64,000 bases of DNA from CAZFMJ01 sp964520045. GTDB taxonomy: Bacteria; Elusimicrobiota; Elusimicrobia; Elusimicrobiales; CAZFMJ01. Numbering within the stretch: position 1 is the stretch's first letter; each line of letters begins with the position of its first letter. The translations under genes were made by a program, and so were the position numbers. The notes beneath the pieces are model-generated. The model was given only the letters and a program-made list of their open reading frames with translations. It had not been told where the DNA came from and searched no databases. Below are positions 24,790 through 33,591 of the stretch, one piece after another. The stretch spans positions 1 to 64,000 of the forward strand of contig CAZFMJ010000004.1 in the NCBI GenBank assembly GCA_964520045.1, written 5' to 3'.

Positions 24790-25209
24790 ATGGGCAAACG
24801 AAGACTGGCTCGCGAATACTGCCTTCAGATTCTTTATCTTGCGGATACCGCCGGCTTTTCGCTGGACGACGCGATACTCGCTTTGAATTCCTACGGCAAT
24901 CCGCTGGAACCCGCCACGCTTAAATTCGCCAGGTCTCTTGCCGGCGGAGTCATTTCCAACTGCAAAAAATACGATAAAATAATTCAGGATTACGCCCACA
25001 ACTGGCAGATACAGCGCATGGCCTCGGTTGACAGATGCGTGCTCCGGCTGGCAAGCCACGAAATATTAATAATGCCGGAAACGCCTTTGAATGTGATAAT
25101 AGACGAAGCTATTGAATTAGCCAAAAAATTTTCAACGCAGGACTCGGGAAGATTCATAAACGGCGTCCTGGACAGGCTTAAGGCGGAAAGAGATAAACCT
25201 GAAGCATGA
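24790..25209 (+). CDS. nusB: transcription antitermination factor NusB
   Basis: 139 residues, all-helical, with the NusB start RRLAREYCLQILYLAD and the conserved C-terminal blocks SVDRCVLRLASHEIL and NVIIDEAIELAKKFS..SGRFINGVLD. NusB with NusE (S10) binds boxA RNA to support rRNA transcription. It is first in an operon; its last 4 bp overlap the ligA ATG. No Shine-Dalgarno is obvious, and the leader is short. Confidence 0.95.
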   Translation: MGKRRLAREYCLQILYLADTAGFSLDDAILALNSYGNPLEPATLKFARSLAGGVISNCKKYDKIIQDYAHNWQIQRMASVDRCVLRLASHEILIMPETPLNVIIDEAIELAKKFSTQDSGRFINGVLDRLKAERDKPEA

Positions 25210-27209
25210 AAAAACCTGAAGAAGAAATCCTGAAACTCCGGGAAGAGATACAAAAACACGAATATCTCTACTATGTGCTTGATCAGCCGGAGATAGCCGA
25301 CGGCGAATTTGACAGGCTGATGCGCCGCCTTTGGGAACTGGAAGAAAAACATCCCCGCCTTAAAACCCCCGACTCTCCCACTATGCGCGTGGGCGGAATG
25401 GTCTCCAGAAATTTTACTCCGGTGGCGCATAATCCCCCCATGCTGTCCCTCAGCAACTGCTACTCGCGGGAGGAACTTCTCCAGTGGGAAGACAGGGTAA
25501 AAAAGGGACTGGGCGGAAGAGACTGCGAATTCGCCGTCGAAGCCAAGATAGACGGCCTTTCCTGCTCGCTTCTTTATAAAAACGGCATGCTTGAAACAGC
25601 GGCCACCCGCGGAGACGGCTCGACGGGAGAAGACATCACCGCCAACGCCATGACCATACGCTCGGCGCCTCTCAAGATAACTCATGCGGACGCTCCGCCC
25701 TTGCTGGAAGTGCGGGGCGAGGTATATATAGACAACAGCGATTTTGAGAAACTCAACGCGGAGCAGGAAGAAAAAGAACATCCCCCTTTTGCAAACCCCA
25801 GAAACGCAGCCGCAGGCTCGCTCAGACAGAAAGACCCCGCAGTAACGGCGCAAAGGCGGCTGAAATTTTTTGCGCACTCGTACGGAATAATTGAAGGCCC
25901 CCCCCCTCCGTCGACCCAATGGGAGTACCTTGAGCTGTGCACGCAGTTCGGATTTCCGGTATGTCCCGTCAGAAAGCTATGCAAAAACATTGACGAGGCT
26001 ATGGATTTTTACGACCAGACCGGCCGGAACCGCTTCAGCTTGCCGTATGAGATAGACGGCCTCGTTATCAAGGTAAACAGCCTTGATTTTCAGAAAATTC
26101 TGGGCTTTACGGCAAAAAGCCCGCGCTGGGCCGTTGCGTTCAAATATCCGGCACAGCGGGTATCGACAAGAGTAAAAAACATTGTCTATTCGGTGGGAAG
26201 AACCGGAGTTATAACTCCGGTGGCGGAACTCGAGCCGGTGGAATGCGCCGGCGTAACCATATCCAATTCCACGCTCCATAATTTTGACGAAATAAAAAGA
26301 TTGGGCGTAAAAATAGGCGATAAAGTCATAATAGAACGCGCCGGAGAAGTGATACCTAAAGTTCTGAAAGTAGAAACCGCAGAAAGAACCGGAGCGGAAC
26401 GGGACGCGCTTCCTCCCGAGACCTGCCCTTCCTGCTCTTCGGCCGTATTCAAATACGAAGACGAAGTGGCTTTCAGGTGCATAAATCCGTCCTGCCCCGC
26501 GCAGATAAAAGGCTCTATCCTTCATTTCGGATCGCGCAATGCAATGGATATAAACGGACTGGGAGACTGCGCGGTAGACCAGCTTATAGAAAAAGAGCTG
26601 GCGCGCAGTTTTGCCGACATATACAGCCTGAAAAAAGAAGACCTGCTTAAGCTGGAGTTATTTGCCGGCAAAAAAGCCGACAACCTGCTGGCAGAAATAG
26701 AAAAAAGCAAAACCAAACCCCTTTCAAAACTGATATATGCGCTGGGCATACGGCATACCGGCGAAAAAACCGCGCTTATTCTGGCGCGCGGTTTCAGGGA
26801 AATGAGCAGACTGCAGGAGGCGTCCATGGAGCAATTGAACGCCCTGCAGGAAATAGGGCCGGTGCTGGCAAAAAGCATATATGATTTCTTCAGGCAGGAA
26901 CAGGCCCGAGGGATTATCGAAAAACTGAAAGGATCGGGACTGCGGCTTTCCGAGCCTGATTTGTCTTCCGCCGAGGGAAACCGAAAGCTTGAGGGAAAAA
27001 CCTTTGTCTTCACGGGAACGCTTCAAACCATGACAAGACCGGAGGCCGAAGAGAAAATAAGGATTCTGGGAGCGAGGGATTCTTTAAGCATATCCGCTAA
27101 AACTTCATATCTGGTTGCGGGGCGGGACCCCGGAAGCAAAATTGGAAAAGCGGAAAAACTGGGAGTCAGAGTGCTCAGCGAAGAGGAATTTCTCAAACTT
27201 ATAGAATGA
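25206..27209 (+). CDS. ligA: NAD+-dependent DNA ligase
   Basis: 667 residues, the normal length. Domain Ia (YYVLDQPEIADGEFD) is followed by the adenylation motif EAKIDG with Lys114, the GDGSTGEDIT motif, and RNAAAGSLRQ. An OB fold and a four-Cys zinc finger come next (CPSCSS at about residue 401, CINPSCPAQ at about 417). Helix-hairpin-helix repeats and a C-terminal BRCT domain (KTFVFTGTL) complete the enzyme, which seals nicks in replication and repair. Both junctions in the operon are 4-bp ATGA overlaps. Confidence 0.97.
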   Translation: MKKPEEEILKLREEIQKHEYLYYVLDQPEIADGEFDRLMRRLWELEEKHPRLKTPDSPTMRVGGMVSRNFTPVAHNPPMLSLSNCYSREELLQWEDRVKKGLGGRDCEFAVEAKIDGLSCSLLYKNGMLETAATRGDGSTGEDITANAMTIRSAPLKITHADAPPLLEVRGEVYIDNSDFEKLNAEQEEKEHPPFANPRNAAAGSLRQKDPAVTAQRRLKFFAHSYGIIEGPPPPSTQWEYLELCTQFGFPVCPVRKLCKNIDEAMDFYDQTGRNRFSLPYEIDGLVIKVNSLDFQKILGFTAKSPRWAVAFKYPAQRVSTRVKNIVYSVGRTGVITPVAELEPVECAGVTISNSTLHNFDEIKRLGVKIGDKVIIERAGEVIPKVLKVETAERTGAERDALPPETCPSCSSAVFKYEDEVAFRCINPSCPAQIKGSILHFGSRNAMDINGLGDCAVDQLIEKELARSFADIYSLKKEDLLKLELFAGKKADNLLAEIEKSKTKPLSKLIYALGIRHTGEKTALILARGFREMSRLQEASMEQLNALQEIGPVLAKSIYDFFRQEQARGIIEKLKGSGLRLSEPDLSSAEGNRKLEGKTFVFTGTLQTMTRPEAEEKIRILGARDSLSISAKTSYLVAGRDPGSKIGKAEKLGVRVLSEEEFLKLIE

Positions 27210-28726
27210 AACAAAAAACGGCCTTTATAAGCGTCTGCGACAAAACAGGAGTCGCGGATTTGGCCGACGGCCTCATAAAAGCGGGCTTTGAAATCTATTC
27301 CGCCGGCTCTACGGCAAAAACTCTCAAGCAGGCGGAGCTGATAATACAGGAACTGGAAGATGCCCCCCCGTCCTGCGAATCGGTGATAAAAGCTTTAACC
27401 TTAAATCCGGAAAATCCAGCCTCCTGCTCCCTGCTTGAGAAGCTTGGAATTCCAAGACCCGAACTTGTAGCGGCAAATCTCTACCCGCTTTCACATATAC
27501 TGCAGCAAAAAAATTTCGCCGAGGAAGAGCTTCCCCAATATCTTGACGTCTGGACCTCGGCGGTTCTGCGCGCCGCCGCCCGCTCATTCACCGACACGGT
27601 GGCGCTGTGCGATCCGCTGGATTACGGCCCGACCGTCGAAGCGTTTCTTGAATTCGGAGAAATATCCCCTGAGCGCAGAAAACGGCTTGCCGCAAAGGCG
27701 TATTTTTACTGCGCCTATTATGACTCCACAATAGCGCAGTACCTTTCGGATAAACCGCACCTGGACCTTCTGCCCGATGAAATGGTGATGGGCCTTAAAA
27801 AAAAGACGGATCTTCCTTACGGAGAAAACCAGCATCAGAAAGCCGCCGTTTACAGCTTAAGCGGAGCGCGCCAATGGGGCGTGACCGCGGCGAAACTGCT
27901 TTGCGAAAAAACCCTGAATTTCAACCATTACCTCGACATAGACTGCGCATGGGAGCTGTCGTCTGAATTTGAGGAGCCGGCATGCGCAATAGTAAAGCAC
28001 TGCCATCCGTGCGGAACCGCCTGCTCCGACCATCTGGCGGACGCCTTCCGCACCGCCTTCAAAAGCGATTCGCAGGGCGCATTCGGAGGAACAGCCGCCT
28101 TCAACAGGCCGGTTGACGCGGACACGGCGCGCGCGGTGACCGAGGAATTCGTGGAATGCGTCGCAGCCCCCGAATACAGCGAAGAAGCGGCGTCTTTGCT
28201 TAAGCTGAAAAAGGATCTGAGAATTTTAACGCTTCCATCCACTCTTCTGGCCGCGCATGAAATACAAATATACGCCGTGTCGGGCGGTCTGCTGGTGGAA
28301 GACAAAGATATACGCAGTATGCCGGCGGAATGGAAAACAGCGACAAAGAGGCCCCCCTCCGAAATAGAACTGCATTCCCTTAAATTTGCGTGGAAAACGG
28401 CAAAACACGCCAAATCATGCGCAATGGTCCTGGCTCAGGCAAAGCATACCATAGGGATAGGCTCAGGCCAGCCCTCGCGCCTGGACAGCCTGAAAATAGC
28501 CATAAGTAAATCAAATGAAAAACACCCCATAATCCAGCCCCGCGACAACGTTGTGCTGGCCTCGGACAGCCCCCTTCCCTTAAAATGCATACAGGAAGCG
28601 TCAAAAACACAGGTGACGGCGATAATCCAGCCCGGCGGCTCTTCCGAAGACAACGAATGCATAAAACTCTGCGACATCAAAGGCATAGCCATGATACTGA
28701 CAGGCATACGCCACCTGAAACACTAA
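27206..28726 (+). CDS. purH: PurH-like bifunctional AICAR formyltransferase / IMP cyclohydrolase with a degenerate cyclohydrolase domain
   Basis: 506 residues. The C-terminal AICAR transformylase has PYGENQHQ, KHCHPCG (catalytic Lys-His kept, usual Asn replaced by His), SDSQGAFGGTAAFNRPV and the QPGGS..D end block. The N-terminal cyclohydrolase domain begins normally (ISVCDKTG, IYSAGSTAK) but the signature GRVKTLHPxxHGG is replaced by ESVIKALTLNPEN. The ENIDIGG/RAAAKN blocks read QYLDVWT and RAAARS, while NLYP is retained. The last two purine steps are normally done by this protein; here the final ring closure may be lost or changed. Last gene of the nusB operon. Confidence 0.88.
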   Translation: MKQKTAFISVCDKTGVADLADGLIKAGFEIYSAGSTAKTLKQAELIIQELEDAPPSCESVIKALTLNPENPASCSLLEKLGIPRPELVAANLYPLSHILQQKNFAEEELPQYLDVWTSAVLRAAARSFTDTVALCDPLDYGPTVEAFLEFGEISPERRKRLAAKAYFYCAYYDSTIAQYLSDKPHLDLLPDEMVMGLKKKTDLPYGENQHQKAAVYSLSGARQWGVTAAKLLCEKTLNFNHYLDIDCAWELSSEFEEPACAIVKHCHPCGTACSDHLADAFRTAFKSDSQGAFGGTAAFNRPVDADTARAVTEEFVECVAAPEYSEEAASLLKLKKDLRILTLPSTLLAAHEIQIYAVSGGLLVEDKDIRSMPAEWKTATKRPPSEIELHSLKFAWKTAKHAKSCAMVLAQAKHTIGIGSGQPSRLDSLKIAISKSNEKHPIIQPRDNVVLASDSPLPLKCIQEASKTQVTAIIQPGGSSEDNECIKLCDIKGIAMILTGIRHLKH

Positions 28727-28742
28727 AAAATATAAAAGTATT

Positions 28743-30287
28743 TTATTTTTCGGAAGAAATGCGCATAGGAAGAGTTTCAAGACAGCGCGACACGAACATA
28801 TCGACCTCGTATCCGAGAGGCGCTTTTCTAATGCGCTCCCACAAACCCCGGGCAAGCTGGAAGATAAAATTAACACCCGCGTTTTTAGTGGAAATGCTTT
28901 CGCGGATTATACTCTGCTCGGCCTGCCATATCTCCGCCCGCCCGCTCACATCCCAAAGACGCATACCGCCGGCCACTTTGCGCTTATTATAAACGCCGAG
29001 CGGAACTTCGCTGAACTCCGTTATATTGCCGAATACCATGCGGCCGGCGCCAAGCCAGCCGGCCATATCAGCCGGTTTGGCGGCCTTAAGCTGTCCCCCC
29101 TGGCTGAAGCCGTGACCGCGCAAAACAGCGTCCGTTTCTTCAAGCGGAACTACGCCGTACCCGCCTCTTTTTAACGATTCATATACCAGACGCCTTATCA
29201 ATACCGGGCCGTCTATGCTTGAGGTCTCGTCCGAAAACGGCAATACGGCGATTTTTTCCCCGAACCAGTTTACAGCCGTGCCGGAACCGGTTTTAATTTC
29301 CGCCTGCGCTTTTGAAATATCAGAAACAATGCCGTTCCAGTCAACGGGCGGGACATCTTTCGCTAAAACCGCCTCCTGCTTTGATCTTTCGAAAAATGCG
29401 GAAGCGCGTAAATAATCCTTTCGGTATTCGGCATACACTCCCATATTAAAATTGTCTCTCCAGTCCCCAGAGCCGGAAGATATTCTGGCCGACCATATTT
29501 TTTCCGCTTCTTCCCACTTTTTGCGCCGGGCGAATTTCCATGCCTGCTTTGAATCCTTATGATCATTTCTTTTAAAAACCGGCCTGAGCCTTATCGCGCG
29601 CGGAGAGTAAAACCGCCCTGCTATTTTTTGGGAGGCGGCAGCAAACAGATTTTTTTCATTGCTTTCATACCAATCGTCAATTTCGCCGCCGGAGCCGGTC
29701 TGCTGTCCAAAAAAAGAAAAAACGTCATTATACCCATCGATAATCCTGCCGTCCGGAAACGAAGATAAAGACACAGACGCGCGCATTTCTGCGGCATAAA
29801 ACACTAATTTGGAAGCCGCTTCCCGCAATCCGCCGTTTTTGTCTCTTATTACTATATTTCTTTCTTTTTCAGCGCGGTCCAGCGACGGAACATCTATTTT
29901 TATGCGCAGTATGCCTGAAGGATTAATTTCAGAAAGAAAAGGATCCGGCGCAGAACCGCCCCGCGCGACCCTGTAAGCCGCCACTCCGGCTCCGGCGTCT
30001 TCAAGCTCCCGCGCCAGCTGAGCGGCAAAACGCGACGGCTCAAACCTGAAACTTTCGCCGATCTTAACCCCGCCGGATAATACCGAGGCGGACCCGCCTT
30101 TCAAATTTAAATCTATGCTTCTGCCGGAACCGGGTGGAGCTTCCACAATAATATAGACGTTCCTCAAAACAGCCGCACGTTCATTGCCGGCGGAAAGATC
30201 ATAGGGAATGCGGACATAATAATTCCCCGCGCATCCGCAAAAAAGCGCCGCCGATATAATTACCGCTATTTTTTTAGTAATTAACAT
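28743..30287 (-). CDS. lipoprotein with TPR-like and GNA1162 (DUF799)-like regions
   Basis: 514 residues from MLITKKIAVI at 30287. An upstream in-frame ATG at 30341 adds 18 residues coded by a repeat and is rejected. The signal ends in a lipobox-like LFCGC, so the protein should be lipidated. The N-terminal 200 residues show no family I know. A short TPR-like helical region (about 255-330: KKWEEAEKIWS, NFNMGVYAEYRKDYLRASAFFERS) leads to a C-terminal domain (IAVLPFSDETSS..GYGVVPLEETDAVLRGHG) that resembles GNA1162/CsgG-like periplasmic lipoproteins. Role unknown; perhaps outer-membrane assembly. Confidence 0.7.
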   Translation of the reverse strand: MLITKKIAVIISAALFCGCAGNYYVRIPYDLSAGNERAAVLRNVYIIVEAPPGSGRSIDLNLKGGSASVLSGGVKIGESFRFEPSRFAAQLARELEDAGAGVAAYRVARGGSAPDPFLSEINPSGILRIKIDVPSLDRAEKERNIVIRDKNGGLREAASKLVFYAAEMRASVSLSSFPDGRIIDGYNDVFSFFGQQTGSGGEIDDWYESNEKNLFAAASQKIAGRFYSPRAIRLRPVFKRNDHKDSKQAWKFARRKKWEEAEKIWSARISSGSGDWRDNFNMGVYAEYRKDYLRASAFFERSKQEAVLAKDVPPVDWNGIVSDISKAQAEIKTGSGTAVNWFGEKIAVLPFSDETSSIDGPVLIRRLVYESLKRGGYGVVPLEETDAVLRGHGFSQGGQLKAAKPADMAGWLGAGRMVFGNITEFSEVPLGVYNKRKVAGGMRLWDVSGRAEIWQAEQSIIRESISTKNAGVNFIFQLARGLWERIRKAPLGYEVDMFVSRCLETLPMRISSEK

Positions 30288-30297
30288 TTTTAAAAAA

Positions 30298-30436
30298 GGT
30301 AAATGGGAGAATATAGAAGGTAGATGGAAAGGAAAAGACAAAAAACAAATCCTTTTTTTATTTAGTTTAAAACTTGCTTCTTTTAAGGATTGCTTTGGCA
30401 GCCCAGCCGTCTAGCTGCCTCGCTGTCCAGCTGTCT
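30298..30436. repeat. composite inverted repeat with TTTTAAGGATTG core
   Basis: Left arm GGTAAATGGGAG..AGGTAGATGG, core AAAACAAATCC..TTTTAAGGATTG, right arm CAGCCGTCTAGCTGCC and CTGTCCAGCTGTC. The core TTTTAAGGATTG recurs at 63423-63434 in a similar element. Confidence 0.7.
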
Positions 30437-31639
30437 TTATATGCTCCCCATTTCTTTTCCGACTTTGCGGAATTTTTCAAGAGCGGTTTCAAGGTCTTTG
30501 TGCGTATGACCGGCTGTGACAATGGTCCTGAGCCTTTCTTTGCCCCTCGGCACCGTGGGAAATCCTATGGAAAGGGCAAATACCCCTTCTTCAAAAAGCC
30601 GTTTGCTGAAGGCCGCCGCTTTGGCAGTGTCTCCCACCATGACGGGCGTAATAGGCGTTTCACTGGCGCCCGTGTCAAATCCCGCCTTTTTAAGACCTTC
30701 TTTAAACATTTTGGCGTTATCCCAAAGTCTCGGCACAAGACCGGGTTCGCTTTCCAAAACATCCAGGCCAGCTATGCAGGACGCGACAACCGAAGGAGGA
30801 TGGGAACTGGAGAAAAGGAAAGGCCGGGCTGTGGAAATCATATAATCCCGTAATTTTTGGGTGGAAGCCGCATACCCGCCCACCGCCGCAAATGCCTTGG
30901 AAAGAGTTCCTATCTGGATATCCACTCTGCCCTTAAGTCCGAAGTGGTCCACGGTGCCTTTCCCGTTTTTACCCAACACTCCGCTCGCATGAGCGTCATC
31001 CACCATTACCACGGCGTCATATTTTTCGGCAAGTTCGACTATTTCCGGAAGCGGGCATATATCGCCGTCCATGCTGAAAACTCCGTCCGTAACTATAAGC
31101 CTGCGCCTGGCGGTTTTTGATTCCCCGGATTCAAGAATAGCGCGCAGGGCTTTCATATCCTTATGCGGATATATTTTTCTTGCTGATTTCGCAAGCCTGG
31201 CTCCGTCTATAATTGAGGCGTGGTTAAATTCATCGGAAATAAGCAGGTCATTTTCGGCGGTCATAAGGGCCTGGCAAACCGCCGTATTCGTGGAAAACCC
31301 GGACTGGAACAAAACGGCCGCCTCCGTATCCTTAAACGCGGCGAAGCGCTTTTCAAGTTCCTGATGCAGGGACATGGTGCCGATTATAGTGCGCACCGCC
31401 GCCGTTCCGACTCCGTAATCCTCTATGGCCTTTATAGCCGCGGCTTTGACTTTGGGATGGGTAGTTAAAGCCAGATAGTTATTTGAAGTAAGATTTATAA
31501 CCTTTTTACCGTCTATCACCGACACTGGCTCCTGAGCGGATTCAAGAATTCTCAGGCTCAAAAGCCTGCCCTGCTCTTTGAGCTGTTTTATTTCATCGTC
31601 CAAAAACCTTAAAGCGTTTTTTCGCGTCTGCGTCTGCAT
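30437..31639 (-). CDS. kbl: glycine C-acetyltransferase (2-amino-3-ketobutyrate CoA ligase)
   Basis: 400 residues of the alpha-oxoamine synthase PLP family. NLTSNNYLALTTHPKV at the N-terminus, DEFNHASIIDGARL, VMVDDAHASGVLG and the PLP lysine in GTLSKAFAAVGGY are all present. It cleaves 2-amino-3-ketobutyrate with CoA into glycine and acetyl-CoA. The neighbouring tdh gene makes that ketone from threonine, which favours kbl over bioF (8-amino-7-oxononanoate synthase), a paralogue hard to exclude by sequence alone. A GGAGG Shine-Dalgarno precedes the ATG. Confidence 0.9.
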   Translation of the reverse strand: MQTQTRKNALRFLDDEIKQLKEQGRLLSLRILESAQEPVSVIDGKKVINLTSNNYLALTTHPKVKAAAIKAIEDYGVGTAAVRTIIGTMSLHQELEKRFAAFKDTEAAVLFQSGFSTNTAVCQALMTAENDLLISDEFNHASIIDGARLAKSARKIYPHKDMKALRAILESGESKTARRRLIVTDGVFSMDGDICPLPEIVELAEKYDAVVMVDDAHASGVLGKNGKGTVDHFGLKGRVDIQIGTLSKAFAAVGGYAASTQKLRDYMISTARPFLFSSSHPPSVVASCIAGLDVLESEPGLVPRLWDNAKMFKEGLKKAGFDTGASETPITPVMVGDTAKAAAFSKRLFEEGVFALSIGFPTVPRGKERLRTIVTAGHTHKDLETALEKFRKVGKEMGSI

Positions 31640-31663
31640 GTTACGCCTCCAGATAAAGAAAGT

Positions 31664-31885
31664 AACCAGTCACCAGATGCCCGGCAACCCAGAAAGAGAC
31701 CGCATTATTAAAAACCTTTATGAAACTTGCGCCACAAGTTTCCGGCCCTTAAGTCTCCGGCGACCCAAGTCACCATGTCACCAGACAACAGCACCGAACA
31801 AGCATAGAAACCGGCGATTTTTTTCTTCTCTTGACTGGTGACCGGCAACCGGAGACTTGGTGACTTCTAAATAGCTGTCTCGCCG
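31664..31885. repeat. repeat-filled gap between tdh and kbl
   Basis: Arms CCAGTCACCAG (31667), AAGTCACCATGTCACCAG (31767-31784) and inverted CTGGTGACCGGC (31835), plus ACTTGGTGACTT. A separate perfect hairpin, GAAACTTG-CGCCA-CAAGTTTC, lies at 31722-31742. No gene. Confidence 0.7.
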
Positions 31886-31896
31886 GTTCCCGTGTT

Positions 31897-32934
31897 CTAC
31901 GGCACCAATACGACTTTCCCGCATTTTTTTTCTTTAGAAGACATTACCTCAAAGGCCTTTTTATGATCCTTAAGCTTGAATGTGTGTGTGATAACAGGCC
32001 TGGGGTCGACCGCTTTCGATTTGAGCAGGCTTTCCATCTTGTACCAGCTTTTGAAAATTTCCCTGCCGACTATTCCGTAAACCCGCACTCCCTTGAATAC
32101 AAGCTGGTTTGCATAATCAAATTCAATCTTTTTCCCCGGCAGTCCGAAAGCGGTAAATCTGCCCGCATTTCTTATCGCGGCAAACCCAAGATTAATGGCA
32201 TCGGGGTGACCCGACATTTCAAGCACCACGTCTACGCCGTCATGGCTTTTTGCCGCCTTTTTTATTCTGCTTAAAACATCGGGTTCTGCGGAGTCTATTG
32301 CGGCATCCGCCCCCATCTTCAAAGCCAGTTTTCTCCTGTAGGCGGAACTTTCCACGGCTATCACGGTTTTTGCCCCGCACGCCCTTGCTATGCCTGCGGC
32401 AAAAAGCCCCTGAGGCCCGCAGCCCAGAACAAGAACCGTTTTGCTGACCACATCCTCGGTTAAAACCGCATAGACTGCGTTTCCGAAAGGCTCCATTATG
32501 GAACCTATGTCTTTTAAACCCCCGTCTGAATGCTTCCACGCGCATCTGGGGGGCACCGCGGCGTATTCGGCAAACCCGCCGGGAGAATCTATGCCCAAAA
32601 TCCGCGTATTAGCGCACACATGCCGCTGGTCGTTGCGGCACTGATAGCAGAGCCCGCAAAAAATATGGGATTCAACCGAAACAAAATCGCCCTTGGCGAA
32701 TCCGCGGGAGCGCGTTCCCGTTTCAATCACATGGCCGCATAATTCGTGTCCGAATACCATGGGAATTTTTATTCTCTTGGGCGCCCAGCCGGTCCAGTTG
32801 TAAATAGGCAGGTCGCTTCCGCATATGGAAGCGCTGTGGATTTTTATGAGGATTTCATCCTTATTTATCGACGGCATAGCCGTCTCGGCATAATCGGCTC
32901 CGGCGCACGGCTTGGTTTTGCATAAAGCTTTCAT
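31897..32934 (-). CDS. tdh: L-threonine 3-dehydrogenase-like zinc-dependent dehydrogenase
   Basis: 345 residues, medium-chain dehydrogenase fold. Catalytic zinc motifs are CGSDLP and GHELCGHV, with the structural zinc cysteines in FCGLCYQCRNDQRHVC. The NAD-binding loop is GCGPQGLFAAG. Family members include alcohol and sorbitol dehydrogenases; the adjacent kbl gene makes threonine dehydrogenase the likely role, oxidising threonine with NAD. AAGGAG lies 10 nt before the ATG. Transcribed before kbl with a repeat-filled gap between. Confidence 0.85.
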   Translation of the reverse strand: MKALCKTKPCAGADYAETAMPSINKDEILIKIHSASICGSDLPIYNWTGWAPKRIKIPMVFGHELCGHVIETGTRSRGFAKGDFVSVESHIFCGLCYQCRNDQRHVCANTRILGIDSPGGFAEYAAVPPRCAWKHSDGGLKDIGSIMEPFGNAVYAVLTEDVVSKTVLVLGCGPQGLFAAGIARACGAKTVIAVESSAYRRKLALKMGADAAIDSAEPDVLSRIKKAAKSHDGVDVVLEMSGHPDAINLGFAAIRNAGRFTAFGLPGKKIEFDYANQLVFKGVRVYGIVGREIFKSWYKMESLLKSKAVDPRPVITHTFKLKDHKKAFEVMSSKEKKCGKVVLVP

Positions 32935-32967
32935 AGATTTAACTCCTTATTTACAACTATCCGGGCA

Positions 32968-33036
32968 GACAGAAGTTAGAATTCAGAAGTCAGAAGCCTC
33001 TGTTCATTCTGAATTCCTACTCCTGAATCCCGTCCA
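32968..33036. repeat. AGAAGTCAGAAG / CTGAATTCC inverted repeat
   Basis: CAGAAGTTAGAATTCAGAAG with GTCAGAAG on the left and CATTCTGAATTCCTACTCC on the right. Distinct word family from the others. Confidence 0.5.
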
Positions 33037-33106
33037 CCTGCACAGTAACTGTTTTTTTATATATTAACATTTATACGCTGGGGCAAAAAAGCCGACGCGC
33101 CGGCTC

Positions 33107-33119
33107 GTCAACGGTTGAC
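33107..33119. promoter_or_regulatory. 13-nt palindrome GTCAA-N3-TTGAC upstream of DUF4912 gene
   Basis: GTCAACGGTTGAC overlaps TTGACA on the plus strand, 43 nt before the ATG. Pattern shared with 23168-23180. Confidence 0.35.
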
Positions 33120-33162
33120 AAGCATTGCGGGTATGTAGGAAAATAGTTTTAGTAGTCCGACC

Positions 33163-33591
33163 ATGAAACCAGAACTGACAGAATTGCATGAAAACCAGCA
33201 GCCGCTTCTTAACGCGGACTGGCTGAACTGCTTTAACTCGGACAAAAACCGGCTTGTGATTCTGCCGCTAAGCCCGGTCTCTATTTTCGTCTACTGGCAG
33301 TGGACCGCTTCAAAAACGGAGTTTTTCAGAGGCAATCCCGCTCAAAACGCCTGCGTCCTCAGATTGTTCAATGCCGAAACAAAAACACAAGCCGCGGAAT
33401 TCAAGTGCCGGTGGGACGGTCTTAAATTATATCTTGAGCCTCCGCAGGAAACCCGCAGATATTACGCCTCGCTCTGCGTGATCGACGCCGGAGGAACCGC
33501 GCAAACGCTTCTGGAATCCAATGTCATAACCCTTCCTTACGGGGGGCAGGCGGGAGAACTGGAAGCGGTTTGGTCCGGGACAAAACAATGA
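33163..33591 (+). CDS. DUF4912 domain protein
   Basis: 142 residues. The stretch LVILPLSPVSIFVYWQW, followed by RLFNAETK and the YYASLCVIDAGG segment, matches DUF4912, a small beta-sandwich found in many bacteria and often next to glycogen enzymes. It may be a carbohydrate-binding accessory to the branching enzyme, which starts in its last codon (4-bp ATGA overlap at 33588-33591). The first about 20 residues are variable. Function unknown. Confidence 0.85.
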   Translation: MKPELTELHENQQPLLNADWLNCFNSDKNRLVILPLSPVSIFVYWQWTASKTEFFRGNPAQNACVLRLFNAETKTQAAEFKCRWDGLKLYLEPPQETRRYYASLCVIDAGGTAQTLLESNVITLPYGGQAGELEAVWSGTKQ

